A stretch of DNA of 30,000 bases, from NCBI GenBank assembly GCA_018398765.1, contig JAHBMJ010002053.1:1-30000 (forward strand), in the 5' to 3' direction. A program made the translations under genes and the position numbers. The first letter of the stretch is position 1; each line of letters begins with the position of its first letter. Under the pieces are notes generated by a model. The model made no database searches and had not been told where the DNA came from. It saw only the letters and a program-made list of their open reading frames with translations. Shown here piece after piece: positions 1-10,036 of this stretch. The stretch comes from Chromera velia (taxonomy: Eukaryota > Sar > Chromeraceae).

Positions 1-7
1 CCTGCCG

Positions 8-99
8 CACAGATCTTTGGGGGACCCTTTCGACCCCAGACACGAATCTTTGGGAGGCCCTTTCGACCCCAGGCACGAATCTTTGGGAAGCCCTTTCCA
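8..99. repeat. 33-bp minisatellite, about 2.8 copies
   Basis: Imperfect direct repeats start at 8, 41 and 74, each with the core ATCTTTGGG followed by CCCTTTCGACCCC. The 33-bp period keeps one frame open (a GGPFDPRHESL-like unit), but I see no other coding signal there. The array lies upstream of the CBM20 gene and could be 5' flank or intron. Confidence 0.8.
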
Positions 100-479
100 G
101 ATCCCCCCACCCTGCCGCGCAGGCCCTCTCCAGACCCCTCCGCCCTGCCGCTTGCAGGGTCCGTACCGGGAGACAAGCGAGCACTCCGCAGGAAGCCTGT
201 CTGTCGATTGTCTTTGTCATCGAACTACCAATTTCAGCACCTCTTTCGGGCTTCCTGACATTATACGCCCACAGATTTCCAGCCTCCTTGTTTGAATCCG
301 TCTACGACAACGAAACACTTAAGGTGCGTTTAATAATCCCGTTGCTCAAATGACTTTGTCTCCTAGCTCGACTTTGTTCATTCGATCATTTTTCAGCCTT
401 GCCTGGCTGCAGTGATCTGATGTGTTGGTCTGGATGCCTTATTTTGCTGTCTGCAGTTGAGAAAGCGCGCGTAGAGAGA

Positions 480-2594
480 ATGACTGCGTGTCTCTTCTTC
501 AAGATGGAATGCGACGAGGCGAATGCCGACGAGCGCGTGATGGTGATCGGTAACCGTCCCGAGCTCGGAATGTGGGAGGCAGTCGGAGGTGTGGTGCTGG
601 AGCCTGACATGTCATCACACACAGGCGGTCGTCCTTTCTGGGCGTCGGCGCGTGTGGATCTTGATTTGCACGGGTGGACGGATTTGCAGTTTCGTTTTGT
701 GATTGCCCGGATGGATGCTCCGATCATCAGCAGATGGGAGCCAGGCCCCGGCAACGGTTTGCGAGAGATGAGAGTATGTGAGGGTCAGTGCTTTGAAATA
801 TGCAGGTCGTGGGAGAAGGAAGGGTGGTTGGATTGCCGATTGATCACCAGCTTCTTCACAGATCGTCAGGCACTGCGAGAGGAGCCGGAGGAAGTGGGGG
901 GACAGCAGCAAAGCCATCCGTCAGAGATTGAGAGCAGCACCGTCAGTGTGAGTGTGAGTCAACAGCAGCAGAAGAAGAAGGAGATCATGGGAGAAGCCAG
1001 AAGACCTCAGGCCGGGGCATTTGACTCGTCTGATTCCTTCAGCGCTTTTCCCTTCTGTCTCCACTCAGGCGTGTCACCAACAGATGTGTCAGTGTCGCTG
1101 TCAGGCAATCCTCCCAATGCAATCGCCTCAGCTCTCCCGAAACAACCGTCTACCGATGTTGCACACACAGAAGGTGACCCTCCCTTCCCACTGGGGCCGA
1201 ATCTATTCATACAAAGAGACCCTCCCACCGACCTGTACACAGAAAAGAAAGAACAAACCCACCAGAATGCGCTGCAGTGCAAGGGGGGTTCAGAGAGGGT
1301 CGGTCGGTTTGCGGAGTTCGCTTCTTCCTTTCCTGCCGCTTTGTCTTTGAAGCGCCCTCGTGACTCTGACAGCTGTGTGCAGTCTGACTCCGACCCTTTC
1401 CCGAAAACGGCAGAGGCAGTGAGAGAGAATGACAGAGAGGGGGGAAGGGAAGACGGAGGTTCAGGGCGGGGAGTGAGAAGGGAAGGTCAAGGAGAGAGGA
1501 GAGAATGTAGAGGGTCACTGAAGGACGGCGACAATGGACCCCCTTCGAAGCAGTGCCGTCTCTCTGACGCACGCAGAGGGTCCGTTGGTGAGGACTCTTT
1601 CCGGGAAGACGCGGCATTGCACGTGCCGTCCCGAAAGCAGAATCAGAAAGCATCAGGCAGAGTGAGTGCGCACTGCAGACAGAACCCCCCGTGCAGTGCA
1701 GGAGGAGGCAGGGGGATCTCTATGCAAAGAGGAGGGGGGGGTGATGTGATGCGAGATAAGTGGGGGAATAGGCTGTGCGAACACGCGCGTCGACAGAAAG
1801 ACTGCAAGGAGTGTGGGGGGTCCCAGATTTGCGAACATGGCAGGGAGCGCCGTCGGTGCAAGGAGTGCGGGGGCTCAGGCATTTGTCAGCATGGCCGGCA
1901 GCGCCATTTTTGCAAGGAGGGCGGGGGCTCCCAGATTTGCGAGCATGGCCGGCAGCGCCCGCAGTGCAAGGAGTGTGGAGGTACCGCCCTCTGCGAGCAC
2001 GGCCGGCAGCGCAATTATTGCAAGGAGTGCGGAGGCTCCAGTATTTGCGAGCACGGTCGTCGGCGTAACATATGCAAAGAGTGCGGGGGCTCCCAGATTT
2101 GCGAGCATGGCCGACGTCGCAGTAAGTGCAAGGATTGCGGGGGCTCAAGCATTTGCGAGCATGGGCGAGAGCGTAATAAGTGCAAGGAGTGTGGGGGCTC
2201 AGGCATTTGCCCGCATGGGCGGCAGCGCTCACATTGCAAGGAGTGCGGGGGCTCCAGCATTTGTGAGCATGGGCGGTTGCGCAATTATTGCAAGGAATGC
2301 GGGGGCTCAAGCATTTGTGAGCATGGGCTGCAGCGCAGGCGATGCAGGGAGTGCGGAGGTTCTGAGATTTGTGAGCACGGTCGTCGGCGTGACATGTGCA
2401 AGGAGTGCGGAGGTTCTCAGATTTGTGAGCATGGTCGGCAGCGCCAAAAGTGCAAGGAGTGCGGGGGCTCCCAGATTTGCCAGCACAATCGGCAGCGCTA
2501 CCAGTGCAGAGAGTGCAAAAAGGAAAACACCCTTTTGCAGCATCATCCCGAACACTCCATTCAGCACAAGGAGGGAAGTATGCAAAAAGAATAA
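480..2594 (+). CDS. CBM20 starch-binding module fused to 14 Cys/His repeats
   Basis: Numbering from the ATG at 480 gives 704 residues. Residues 2-110 match a CBM20 (family 20 carbohydrate-binding module): VMVIGNRPELGMWEA near the start, W32, the LQFRFVIA strand, then RWEPGPGN with W86. CBM20 modules bind starch and glycogen. Residues about 120-430 are low complexity, rich in Ser, Gln and charged residues. From nt 1773 come 14 tandem 18-residue units of the type ICEHGRQRxxCKECGGSQ, with spacing C-x-H-x6-C-x2-C, which could each bind zinc. The start is uncertain. The frame is open to an ATG at 420, but a strong 3' splice site (pyrimidine tract then CTGCAG, ending at 456) lies between, so this may be an internal or last exon. 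I know no enzyme domain here, so the protein is probably a glucan-associated adaptor or regulator rather than a hydrolase. Confidence 0.75.
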   Translation: MTACLFFKMECDEANADERVMVIGNRPELGMWEAVGGVVLEPDMSSHTGGRPFWASARVDLDLHGWTDLQFRFVIARMDAPIISRWEPGPGNGLREMRVCEGQCFEICRSWEKEGWLDCRLITSFFTDRQALREEPEEVGGQQQSHPSEIESSTVSVSVSQQQQKKKEIMGEARRPQAGAFDSSDSFSAFPFCLHSGVSPTDVSVSLSGNPPNAIASALPKQPSTDVAHTEGDPPFPLGPNLFIQRDPPTDLYTEKKEQTHQNALQCKGGSERVGRFAEFASSFPAALSLKRPRDSDSCVQSDSDPFPKTAEAVRENDREGGREDGGSGRGVRREGQGERRECRGSLKDGDNGPPSKQCRLSDARRGSVGEDSFREDAALHVPSRKQNQKASGRVSAHCRQNPPCSAGGGRGISMQRGGGGDVMRDKWGNRLCEHARRQKDCKECGGSQICEHGRERRRCKECGGSGICQHGRQRHFCKEGGGSQICEHGRQRPQCKECGGTALCEHGRQRNYCKECGGSSICEHGRRRNICKECGGSQICEHGRRRSKCKDCGGSSICEHGRERNKCKECGGSGICPHGRQRSHCKECGGSSICEHGRLRNYCKECGGSSICEHGLQRRRCRECGGSEICEHGRRRDMCKECGGSQICEHGRQRQKCKECGGSQICQHNRQRYQCRECKKENTLLQHHPEHSIQHKEGSMQKE
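1773..2519 (+). repeat. 54-bp coding tandem repeat, 14 units
   Basis: Each 54-bp unit encodes one 18-residue Cys/His repeat of the CBM20 fusion gene. Units are diverged at synonymous and variable positions, with the two residues before CKECGG the most variable. Because the period is a multiple of three, several other frames, including antisense ones, also stay open. Those long open frames are by-products. Confidence 0.9.
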
Positions 2595-3264
2595 AGGTGC
2601 GAGGGAGATCTTTAAACGATTGAGGGATTGAGGAGATGGAGCGGGGGGGTTTTGTCCGTTTCTGGGTGTTCTCTTGGAGTACGGATCTGCGACTTCCTTT
2701 CCCTTCACTTCTGCCTCATTTCAACTCATTTCATCTCGTCTGTGAATGTCCATTGACGTGTTGTGTCTCCTGTTGCGTTGTCGACCATTTTTCTCTTCCT
2801 TCTTCTTTGCTTCTTCCTCCAACGGTCAATGGCCTTTGGGATCGGGGCTTCTTCGGTGTGAGGTTTAGGGAGAGGTGCCATGGAGAGTTCCTGCGTGTAT
2901 ATGAAGGGGAAAACACATATGGGAACTTCAAGTGACTTGCTTTTGATGTTGTGTGGATAGAGGGCGCATGTGGTTTGTTGGTTCGTTCTCTTCTCTTCTC
3001 TTTCACCCTCTTGCCTTGCCGGGGGTGTGGAGGTGGGAGAGGGGAAGGAGGATAGAGTGAAGGATGGAAAAGAGGGATGAGACGCATGGCGCGTCGGGAT
3101 GCCCACTTTTCAATCTTCTCGTCTCTTTCTGTCTCGGTTTTTCTCAGTCTTTTTGTGTGGCAAGAGTGGCGGCTGGTCTCTCCCAGTCGGTGTGCGTGTG
3201 TCCCTCTTGTTCATTCTTGTCTTCCCCTCCATCCGTCGTCTTCTTCCTCCAAAAAGTCTGCGCA

Positions 3265-3335
3265 TTGATGGATGCATGGATGGATGAATGGATGGTATCG
3301 TCGTGTTTCATTGTTGTCTCGGTGCAAGTACGTAT

Positions 3336-3369
<34 letters not shown>

Positions 3370-3386
3370 GTGTGTGTGTGTGTGTG
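3265..3386. repeat. (GATG)n-like then (TG)n microsatellites
   Basis: A degenerate run of GATG/GATGCATG units at about 3265-3297 is followed, after about 40 bp, by an almost uninterrupted TG dinucleotide tract from 3339 to 3386. The tract has one TTG interruption and continues into CATGCATGTATG. Confidence 0.9.
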
Positions 3387-4371
3387 CATGCATGTATGTG
3401 TGTCTCACTTTCTCTGTCTCTCTCCCTCTTTCTCTTTCTTTTATACGGAAGGCAAACCGGAAGCGAAAGCTTAGGTGACAGAGGGGTTCATTTGTTTTCA
3501 TTTTTGTAAGGGGGGCTGCATGGTCAATCAGATGCTCAACTACAGACACTCTCGGGAGCCGTTGACTTGCCTCCATGCGTGCCTCCTTCCATGTACAGAC
3601 GGAGCGTGTGAGGCTCTGTGCATGGGAAGGCAGATAGGATCGACAGTGAAGCAAGTGAGAGGAGTTTTCTTAGGAAAACCCAGGAGATGGTGACTGGAGC
3701 ACCAGAAGCAGTTGAGGGAAAAATATTGTGCACACACCCAGAAAGGCTGCATATGCAGACTTCAATGTTCCTTTATATGTATGGTACTGTGACTGGTTGA
3801 GCCATGTTGTGCCTTACTCTGGCTGTTTGCTTCATGAAAGCCTTTTAAACGGTCTGTTGTACACGTGGACACACCTATTCAGGCTGGTCATGTGGTATTA
3901 ATTGACGCTCCAATTTAGCTTCCAAATTTAAAAACTTCCGCAGATACTGTGAAACATGTAACTGGATTAATAAATTGTATGTTAACAGCTTTAATTTTGT
4001 ATGATTAATTAAATGATTGACGTCACAGATTTTATTAATATGAATCTAACGGGTTTGATGCCGGTTTATTTATAATTTTGCAACTCCGCCCAATACTGTC
4101 TTCAAGTTAGCTTATAGACTCTTACGTTTCTAAAACTTGAACCCCTTTTCTAGAAGTTAAACACGCTTTATATCTAGCTTTATATATTTAAGTTTGTCAC
4201 ATATGGTCTTCAAGTTTATTTAACTGAATTAAACACTATAAAAAAATATTTTAAGGTTTATACAGCATTGAAACAATTACCAGCTGAACAACATTTATTT
4301 GTTAATAGAATATCAAACATAATATGTAGTCAAACTGTGTGTGACTCAAACGACTCAAACAACATTTGAGC

Positions 4372-4834
4372 AACACTTGAACAACAGTTTTATTGATTTC
4401 TATAGCATTCATTAAAAACTTTGACTATAAAATAGTCTAGGCTCTGCACTCCATAAATAAAAAAAGAAAAAAACAAGTTTCTGATCTTTTTATTCTTTTT
4501 TTATTTACCAGAACTAAGGTAAGGTGGAGGTATGTGTCAAGGTCTCATAATAGGTAAGTCTCTGTGGTCTGTGCCCAAGTCTGTACAGCTCCTGGAAAAG
4601 TCTGTAAAAGTAATAGTAATACTCTCAATCCGAAAGCAAAGCAATGAATCCAATCTCGCATGCTATCCAAAGCACGATACGCACAGAAATGATAAAACAA
4701 TACATCCGCACGATAATCGCTCGGCGTGGTGATTATTCACTGCATGCGCGCAATACGTGTATGTGACACAAGCCCAGCCAAATGCGCGGCACGGTACCTC
4801 GACCGTAGGCTCGACGGCTACCTATACTTCAACT
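4372..4834. repeat. Dispersed repeat copy A (module 2 then module 1)
   Basis: Module 1 (4511-4834) starts GAACTAAGGTAAGGTGGAGG and matches 6163-6495 over about 330 bp at roughly 90% by eye. Module 2 (about 4372-4507) starts CAACACTTGAACAACAGTT and contains an A-rich run followed by TTTCTGATCTTTT. It matches about 6567-6672 more loosely. Module 1 contains an imperfect palindrome around GATAATCGCTCGGCG. I found no open frame conserved between the copies, so this looks like a non-coding dispersed repeat, perhaps a non-autonomous mobile element. Confidence 0.7.
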
Positions 4835-4961
4835 CCCCCCCTCGATTGTGTTGCCGAAGCAAAAGCAAAACGTTATAGAAAAAATATATAAGGCAGTGCA
4901 AGCGATACGACTCAGGACAAATTTCAGTCCAGCAAAGACAACAATAAAAATGAAAACAGCT

Positions 4962-5024
4962 GCATGCTCTAACAGTGAGCTACAACGAAAAGAACGATTA
5001 CATGCTCTACCGATTGAGGTAGAA
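4962..5024 (-). other. Two tRNA-like D-arm fragments in tandem
   Basis: On the minus strand, 5024-5001 reads CTACCTCAATCGGTAGAGCA, close to a tRNA D-arm and pol III A-box (TRGCNNAGYNGG). A second, weaker copy (GTAGCTCACTGTTAGAGCA) lies at about 4983-4963. No anticodon arm, TpsiC arm or clear B-box follows, so these are not intact tRNA genes. A tRNA-derived SINE remnant is the likeliest reading, and chance resemblance is possible. Confidence 0.35.
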
Positions 5025-6162
5025 AGTCAAAAAGTTTCATCAAAAGCAAAAACTTCCTATATGTAACAGTTACATCATCAATCCAATCTGTTTTGATCTC
5101 CCCCCCACTCTGCCCTCTTTTAGAAAAGAAAACCAGAAGTCTGTACTACAAATCAATTTAGTTCGAAAAGGAAACAGACTTGTGGAATCAATCAAAATAT
5201 GATGAACTCCTGAATGCAGATGAGAAAATCTGGATTGATGAATGAATGAATGAAAATAACTTGTATTGAATGAGATGAATCAGTCACAGTGCGGAAGTGA
5301 TGACAGATGACTTACGTGCATCACCTACTTTCCTTTTGGAGAATTAAAGCAAACCAAAATTTAAATTCGTCGATAAAAAAAAAAAAGAAAGTTGAATGTC
5401 ATTGAACGTCTTTTCTTCTCAATCTTTGTCACGCTGCGCTTTCTTCTTTTCTTTCTTTGTCTGTCTTTTGCTATCGACATGCATATGTGAGAAGAAAACC
5501 TTTCATAAAAAAAAAAGAAGTGAAACAACCATCGAAAGGTGAAAGAACACTGTTCAGCTAGAACAAAGAGCAATCCGAGAAAAGAAAACGAATCACAAAT
5601 CGGACAGTCAAGTCAAACACGTCACACAGACTGAACATCAGAGATTCTTTGAAAAGAAAATAAGATGCAGTGAATTCTATACAGTGAATCCAGAAGAAAA
5701 GCAGAACTGCCGAATGAAAGCAAAAACGAATGATGCACTTTCATTTCTATCTTTCCGTTCCGGTTCTTTCTGTATGATGTGTCCTCTCTCTCTTCCCCAT
5801 CTCCCCCCCCCTCTCTCTTCAATCCGCCCTATTCCCTCACATTCCTGTGATTCCTTCTCAATCTACTGCTCAGGTTGACTTGTTTGAAAAGAGAAGAAAA
5901 AAACAAGAACTGCAAAGAGAAGGAGGAGAGAGAGAGAAAGAGAGAGCAATAAACGGTGGAACAAAGAGAAAACGTAAAAGAAAACAATTTTGCTGTATGT
6001 AAAAAAGAAACTTTCACCAAGTACGTTTAGGCAATGTAAAAAGAATAAAGAAGAGAAAAGAAAACCTTTTCAATTATTAAATCATTTCGTTCTTTTCTTT
6101 CCTCCTAGCCCTCTTTCTTCAGCATCCCCGCTCCCCCTCCCATTCCTCGCCGGAATCACCAA

Positions 6163-6672
6163 GAACTAAGGTAAGGTGGAGGTATGTGCCAAGGTCTCAT
6201 GACAGGTAAGTCTCTGTAGTCTGTGCCCAAGTCTGTACAGCTCCTGGAGAAGTCTGTAAAAGTAATAGTAATACTCTCAATCCGAAAGCAAAGCAATTAA
6301 TCTAATCTCACATGCTATCCAAAGTACGATATGCATAGAAATGATAAAACAATACGTCCGCGCGATAATCGCTCGGCGTAGCGATTATTCGCTGCATGCG
6401 CGCAACACGCGTACGTAATACAAGCCCGGCCAAATACGCAGCACGGTACCTCAACCATAGGCTCGACGGCTACCTGTACAGGCTGTACTTCAACTATTTA
6501 TCAACCAAAAAACATATATTTTTTACTACTACTAGTGACAATAGTATGCAACACCTCGTGCAACACTCCTTCAACACTTGAACAACAGTTGTTTGCCTGT
6601 TGACTGTCATGATAAATAAAAAAAAAATCTATGAAAAAAAAGTTTTTCTGATCTTTTATTTATTTTTAATGT
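6163..6672. repeat. Dispersed repeat copy B (module 1 then module 2)
   Basis: Module 1 (6163-6495) is the second copy of 4511-4834. It has a 10-bp insertion near its end (CCTGTACAGGCTGTACTTC versus CCTATACTTC) and a cleaner hairpin, GCGATAATCGC pairing with GCGATTATTCGC. Module 2 (about 6567-6672) follows it, which is the reverse of the module order in copy A. Confidence 0.7.
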
Positions 6673-7011
6673 AGTGCAGAGTCTAAAAAATAGTATAAAT
6701 AATGATTGATATAGTAAACATCTAGGTACTAAGCATTTTGTAATCGTCCTTGCCCCCCCTCTCTTCTTTTTTGCAACTATGTTGTGAAAAATATTTTGTG
6801 CGTGGCCCTTCATATAGATCTAGAGATAGATGATGATGAATGATTGATCAAATTCAATTCCCAGTTCGATATTAATATTCAATTTATGAATGTTGAAGCA
6901 CACCTTAATTATGGAGTATAGTATAGCTAGAACATACAAATTTGCATGAATTTTGAAGAATTAACACAAAACAGTATTTCTAGCAGTATCTATAACTCGA
7001 CTTGCAACATA

Positions 7012-7146
7012 CATCGTTAAAAAAAAGAAGGCCCTAGGGCGGAACATATCAATCAATCAATCAATCAATCAAAATCATCGTTAAAATAATTTTGCTCGCA
7101 ATTTATACATAGCGGGAAGGCCCTAGGGGGGAACATATCAATCAAA
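7012..7146. repeat. Short tandem duplication with (ATCA)n
   Basis: Two units begin CATCGTTAAAA at 7012 and 7077. Each contains GAAGGCCCTAGGG, then GGAACATATCAATCAA (7027-7056 and 7116-7146). The first copy has expanded into an ATCA tetranucleotide run. The second has 27 extra bases before the GGCCCTAGGG core. Confidence 0.8.
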
Positions 7147-7376
7147 TCAAAAAATCAAATAAATGTACTTATCTATTTGACGATCTAACCGGTCGAAGAA
7201 GGTTTAATACCAAAGGGGGTGGGCTAGTACAGAAGACCCCGGAGCAAGAAACCGATTAAGAAACCGAGCTCAGCTGTGCTTCTCGAGCGTTGATGACTTG
7301 AAGTCTAGCTTGAAGTGGAAAGAATAAGAAAGAGAGTTTATAAGCAGATTCAGGGTGGAAAGAAGCCCTAATCGGG

Positions 7377-8528
7377 TCATGGGGGACAGGAGCGACTGCG
7401 TAGGCGTGTGCTGTGCTTTCTCATCAGGGCCCCCTCTCCGTTGTCTCTCCCTCTGAGGAATTCAGTCCCACAGACAACTGGACGGGGAAAGCCGTGGCAA
7501 AACTTTGTTTTCTCTCTCCGATCCATCACCCATACACCAATCTTCTCATCTCCCTCCTCGCTTGCAAGGGAGAGGGCCTGACGGTGAAGCTGTTGGCTAC
7601 TCGTGCCCTTGCTGCAAGCCTTTTGAAGACGGATGGCAAATCGGACACATACTCTGTAGGCGCGTCGGAAACTCTCTCGCATTTCGGGAGTCATTGTCTT
7701 TGTCTCAAATTCCGAGAAATGGAAACAGAGTTGATGGAGACGAAAAAAAACCCTCTGCCTCTCATTCACCCCACACGCACTCAACGCCGAGGCAAAAGCC
7801 TCACCCTCGTCCCCCAGGAGCGTCTCAGTCAGAGAGAAAAAGTGAACACTCGAGTCAGGAAAGTCAAAAAGATAGCCATATGTGACATGCTTGAAATATT
7901 TCTCACAAACTTCCATTTCATTTCCCTTCCAAGAAGGACAACAAGGAAGAGCCAGTACTGCACGAAGAGTGCGCACGCAGAGACTCGTCACAGCATTTGC
8001 CGTGACGTGTGGGGGAGGCTCAAGAGACGGAAACTTCCGTCCGATCATCTCGATCACTTCGGCCCTTGCTGAGTCGATCTCATCTCTACATTCTTTGTCG
8101 TCCATTTCACTCAGAAAATATTCGAGGTGCGTTAAATCTGAATAGAAAGATTGTGTCGGAGGGACGATGGAGCGTTGCAAAACGAGACGGATGATCTCTT
8201 TCGCCTCGAACGCAATGCAATCTCTCTCAATGTCTTCCTCGTCCCCCTTTACCTTCTCTCCTTCCCTGCACGGCTTTCTTTTTTGAATCGGCCACTGAAA
8301 ACACTTGCGAGAGACAGAAACACGGGGTTCTCTTTCACACATCCACTGAACAACTTCGAGCCGACCCGACTCGACAGCAGCCTCAAATACAGAGGCAGGG
8401 AGGGAGAGAGGAATCAAACTACGACGTTCGATCTGCGAGAGTTTCTCAAGCCAATCTCTGCGACCAGCCTTGGCTGCGATTTCGTACAGAGTTTTTGTCA
8501 CAGCAAGCGGCTGAGAGTTACTCTCCAA
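7377..8528 (-). pseudogene. C-terminal segment of the ankyrin-like gene
   Basis: This is the longest intact segment, 383 codons including its non-ATG first codon. It opens with two helix-pair repeats (TLYEIAAKAGRRDWLEKL and VFEAAVESGRLEVVQWMCER). A helical region without recognisable repeats follows, with several Cys and Phe-rich stretches, ending in a basic tail with TRLRSRSCPP. A TAG immediately precedes the frame, so it cannot start here independently. It continues the 8518-9195 frame after a one-base shift. Confidence 0.6.
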
Positions 8529-9195
8529 CTATCTCCAACATCCACTGGAGGACACTGAAGTGTCCTCTCCTGAGTGCAATCGTTGCATCTCTCTGAGACC
8601 AAGGGAGGCGCACAGTGCGGCAGAGGTGCTGCTGCTGCTGTTCGTGTGGGGGCGAGCTTGGTGCTGCATCTGCCCCCCCCTCCTCCCCGTGACCCCTTGA
8701 AGTATCGACTTCCTTCTCATCTGGCTGAAGCCTACCCCACTTCAGGATCTCCAAATGCCCCGCTGACGCAGCAGCTTGACACACACCCTGCCAGTCTTCC
8801 CACACACCAACCTCCCCGAGGTCTGCAATCTCTGCTTCCCCCTCTACCTCAAGCTCATCATCAGGGTCCCACGCAAACCAGCCTGGGACATCTGATTCTG
8901 AGTCTGTCTCATCTCCCTCACTTTCAGCAGCCACATCATCCCCACCCCCACCCTCTGAGCCAGCATCAGCCCCCTCCTCTTCTTCACCACCCTCAGGCTC
9001 CCCACCCTCTTCCTCATCCTCCAAATCCATCCCCCCAAACGACCCAAACCAGGCCTCTGAGCCTGTCTCATCCTCATTTTCTGCCTCCGCCTCACCCCCA
9101 CCCCCCTCCCCACCCTCAGCCTCAGGGAGAGGAGCTTGTGGATTTTCAGGCGGGCCTGCACCACCCTCCGTCCCCCTCCCCCTCCCCTCCTTCAA
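8518..9195 (-). pseudogene. Acidic linker plus two ankyrin-like repeats
   Basis: The first two thirds are Glu/Gly/Asp-rich low complexity, including ETDSESDVPGWFAWDPDDE. Then come CQAAASAGHLEILKW and RRGHFSVLQWMLE, which resemble ankyrin helix pairs. The segment is entered from another frame in a G-rich tract near 9195 and left near 8520. Purine-rich runs like this are prone to both slippage and sequencing errors. Confidence 0.55.
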
Positions 9196-10036
9196 CTAGA
9201 ACCTGGAGAGCAGGTCCTGCGGACAGGTTCTGTTCCCCTTCCCCGTTCCCCTGCTGCTGCTGCTGCTCTTCTTCTTGTGGTTCTTGTTCTTGCTGCTGTT
9301 GTCTTTGTAGGAGAATGGCTGCTCTCCTCAGGTAGCGGCCCTCGAGGACTTTCAGTTCCTCGAACTGCCCCCGGGCCGCAAGGGCAGTCACGGCGTTCTG
9401 CGGCTCTACCACCTGTCTGTGCACAAGGAAGTCAAGGAGGTTGAGGGGAATGGGACCCCAGTCACACTCCCCAGGTTTCTGCAAACATTTCAGTCCGTTC
9501 ATTCCTGTTCATTCGTTGGAATAGTATCACAAGTCTGTGCGGGCATGCCCAGTTGTGTCACGGTCTCTCTGTGTTGCGGAAGGCAAAGAAGAGACAGAAA
9601 ATTAATCAAGAACTCAAGATTGCGAAAGACATAAGCAAAGAAAAGAAGGAGGGAGACAGAAAGCAAGCGAACGAGAGAACGAAGCAAAAAGAAAGGAAGG
9701 AAGGAAACTCACATTGAACGCCCAGGCTTCAATCCGCCGTTCTACGAGGGAGCCCCACCGAGGGCATACAGTCTCGAGCCCCATAGAGAGAAGCCAAACT
9801 AGGGCTTTTTTGGGATCTTTAGAAGAGCAGGAAACAGGAGGGCCGAAAGACCTTTCTGCTTCTCGCAAAAATGCAACGGCGTGATCATCAGAGAAATTTC
9901 AATAGACGAGCTCGGGTGGAAGGGATGTCTGTCGATTGTCAGCAAATTCCTCCCTAAGCTGCTCCCGCTTTGTTTTGTTTGTCTCGTCATCTCGTTTCAG
10001 TTTGTCCATCATCTCAGGGTCTCTCTCAACAATCAA
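9196..10036 (-). pseudogene. F-box-like segment, two exons around a GT-AG intron
   Basis: The upstream exon reads from about 10036 to 9713 in one frame except for a TGA at 9901-9899. It includes SLPPELVY before the stop and NFSDDHAVAFLREAERS after it, which together resemble an F-box start (LPPEL). The exon ends WAFN at a GTGAGT donor. The next exon starts at 9478 with KPGECDWGPIPLNLLDFLV and ANK-like ALAARGQFEELKVLEGR, then a Gln-rich run. The stop sits where a hydrophobic or Trp residue would fit, so a nonsense mutation is plausible. Confidence 0.5.

Larger units (their letters stand above)
2595..7376. other. Non-coding interval between CBM20 gene and ankyrin-like pseudogene
   Basis: I see no convincing gene in this 4.8 kb. 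The first 1.2 kb is GC-moderate and pyrimidine-rich with microsatellites. From about 3850 the sequence is AT-rich with many A and T runs. The recognisable content is listed separately: the (TG)n tract, the permuted repeat modules, tRNA-like fragments and the 7012-7146 duplication. The short open frames lack codon bias, domains or splice context. Confidence 0.6.

Noticed and set aside
17-295. Possible small protein with DPFDPRHESLG repeats
   Set aside because: The frame depends on the 33-bp minisatellite, starts at the window edge and shows no domain.
1773-2519. CRISPR-like array
   Set aside because: There are no unique spacers between repeats. The units are contiguous and coding, in a eukaryotic gene.
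1720-2631. Long open frames in other frames and on the minus strand across the 54-bp repeats
   Set aside because: They arise because the repeat period is divisible by three. Only the Cys/His frame carries a coherent domain and a long N-terminal extension.
8574-9335. Pro/His-rich plus-strand protein
   Set aside because: It is antisense to the acidic and Gln-rich part of the minus-strand ankyrin-like gene, which explains its composition.
9479-9712. Frame break treated as another lesion
   Set aside because: It is a canonical GTGAGT...TTTGCAG intron with matching phase, so it is not a lesion.
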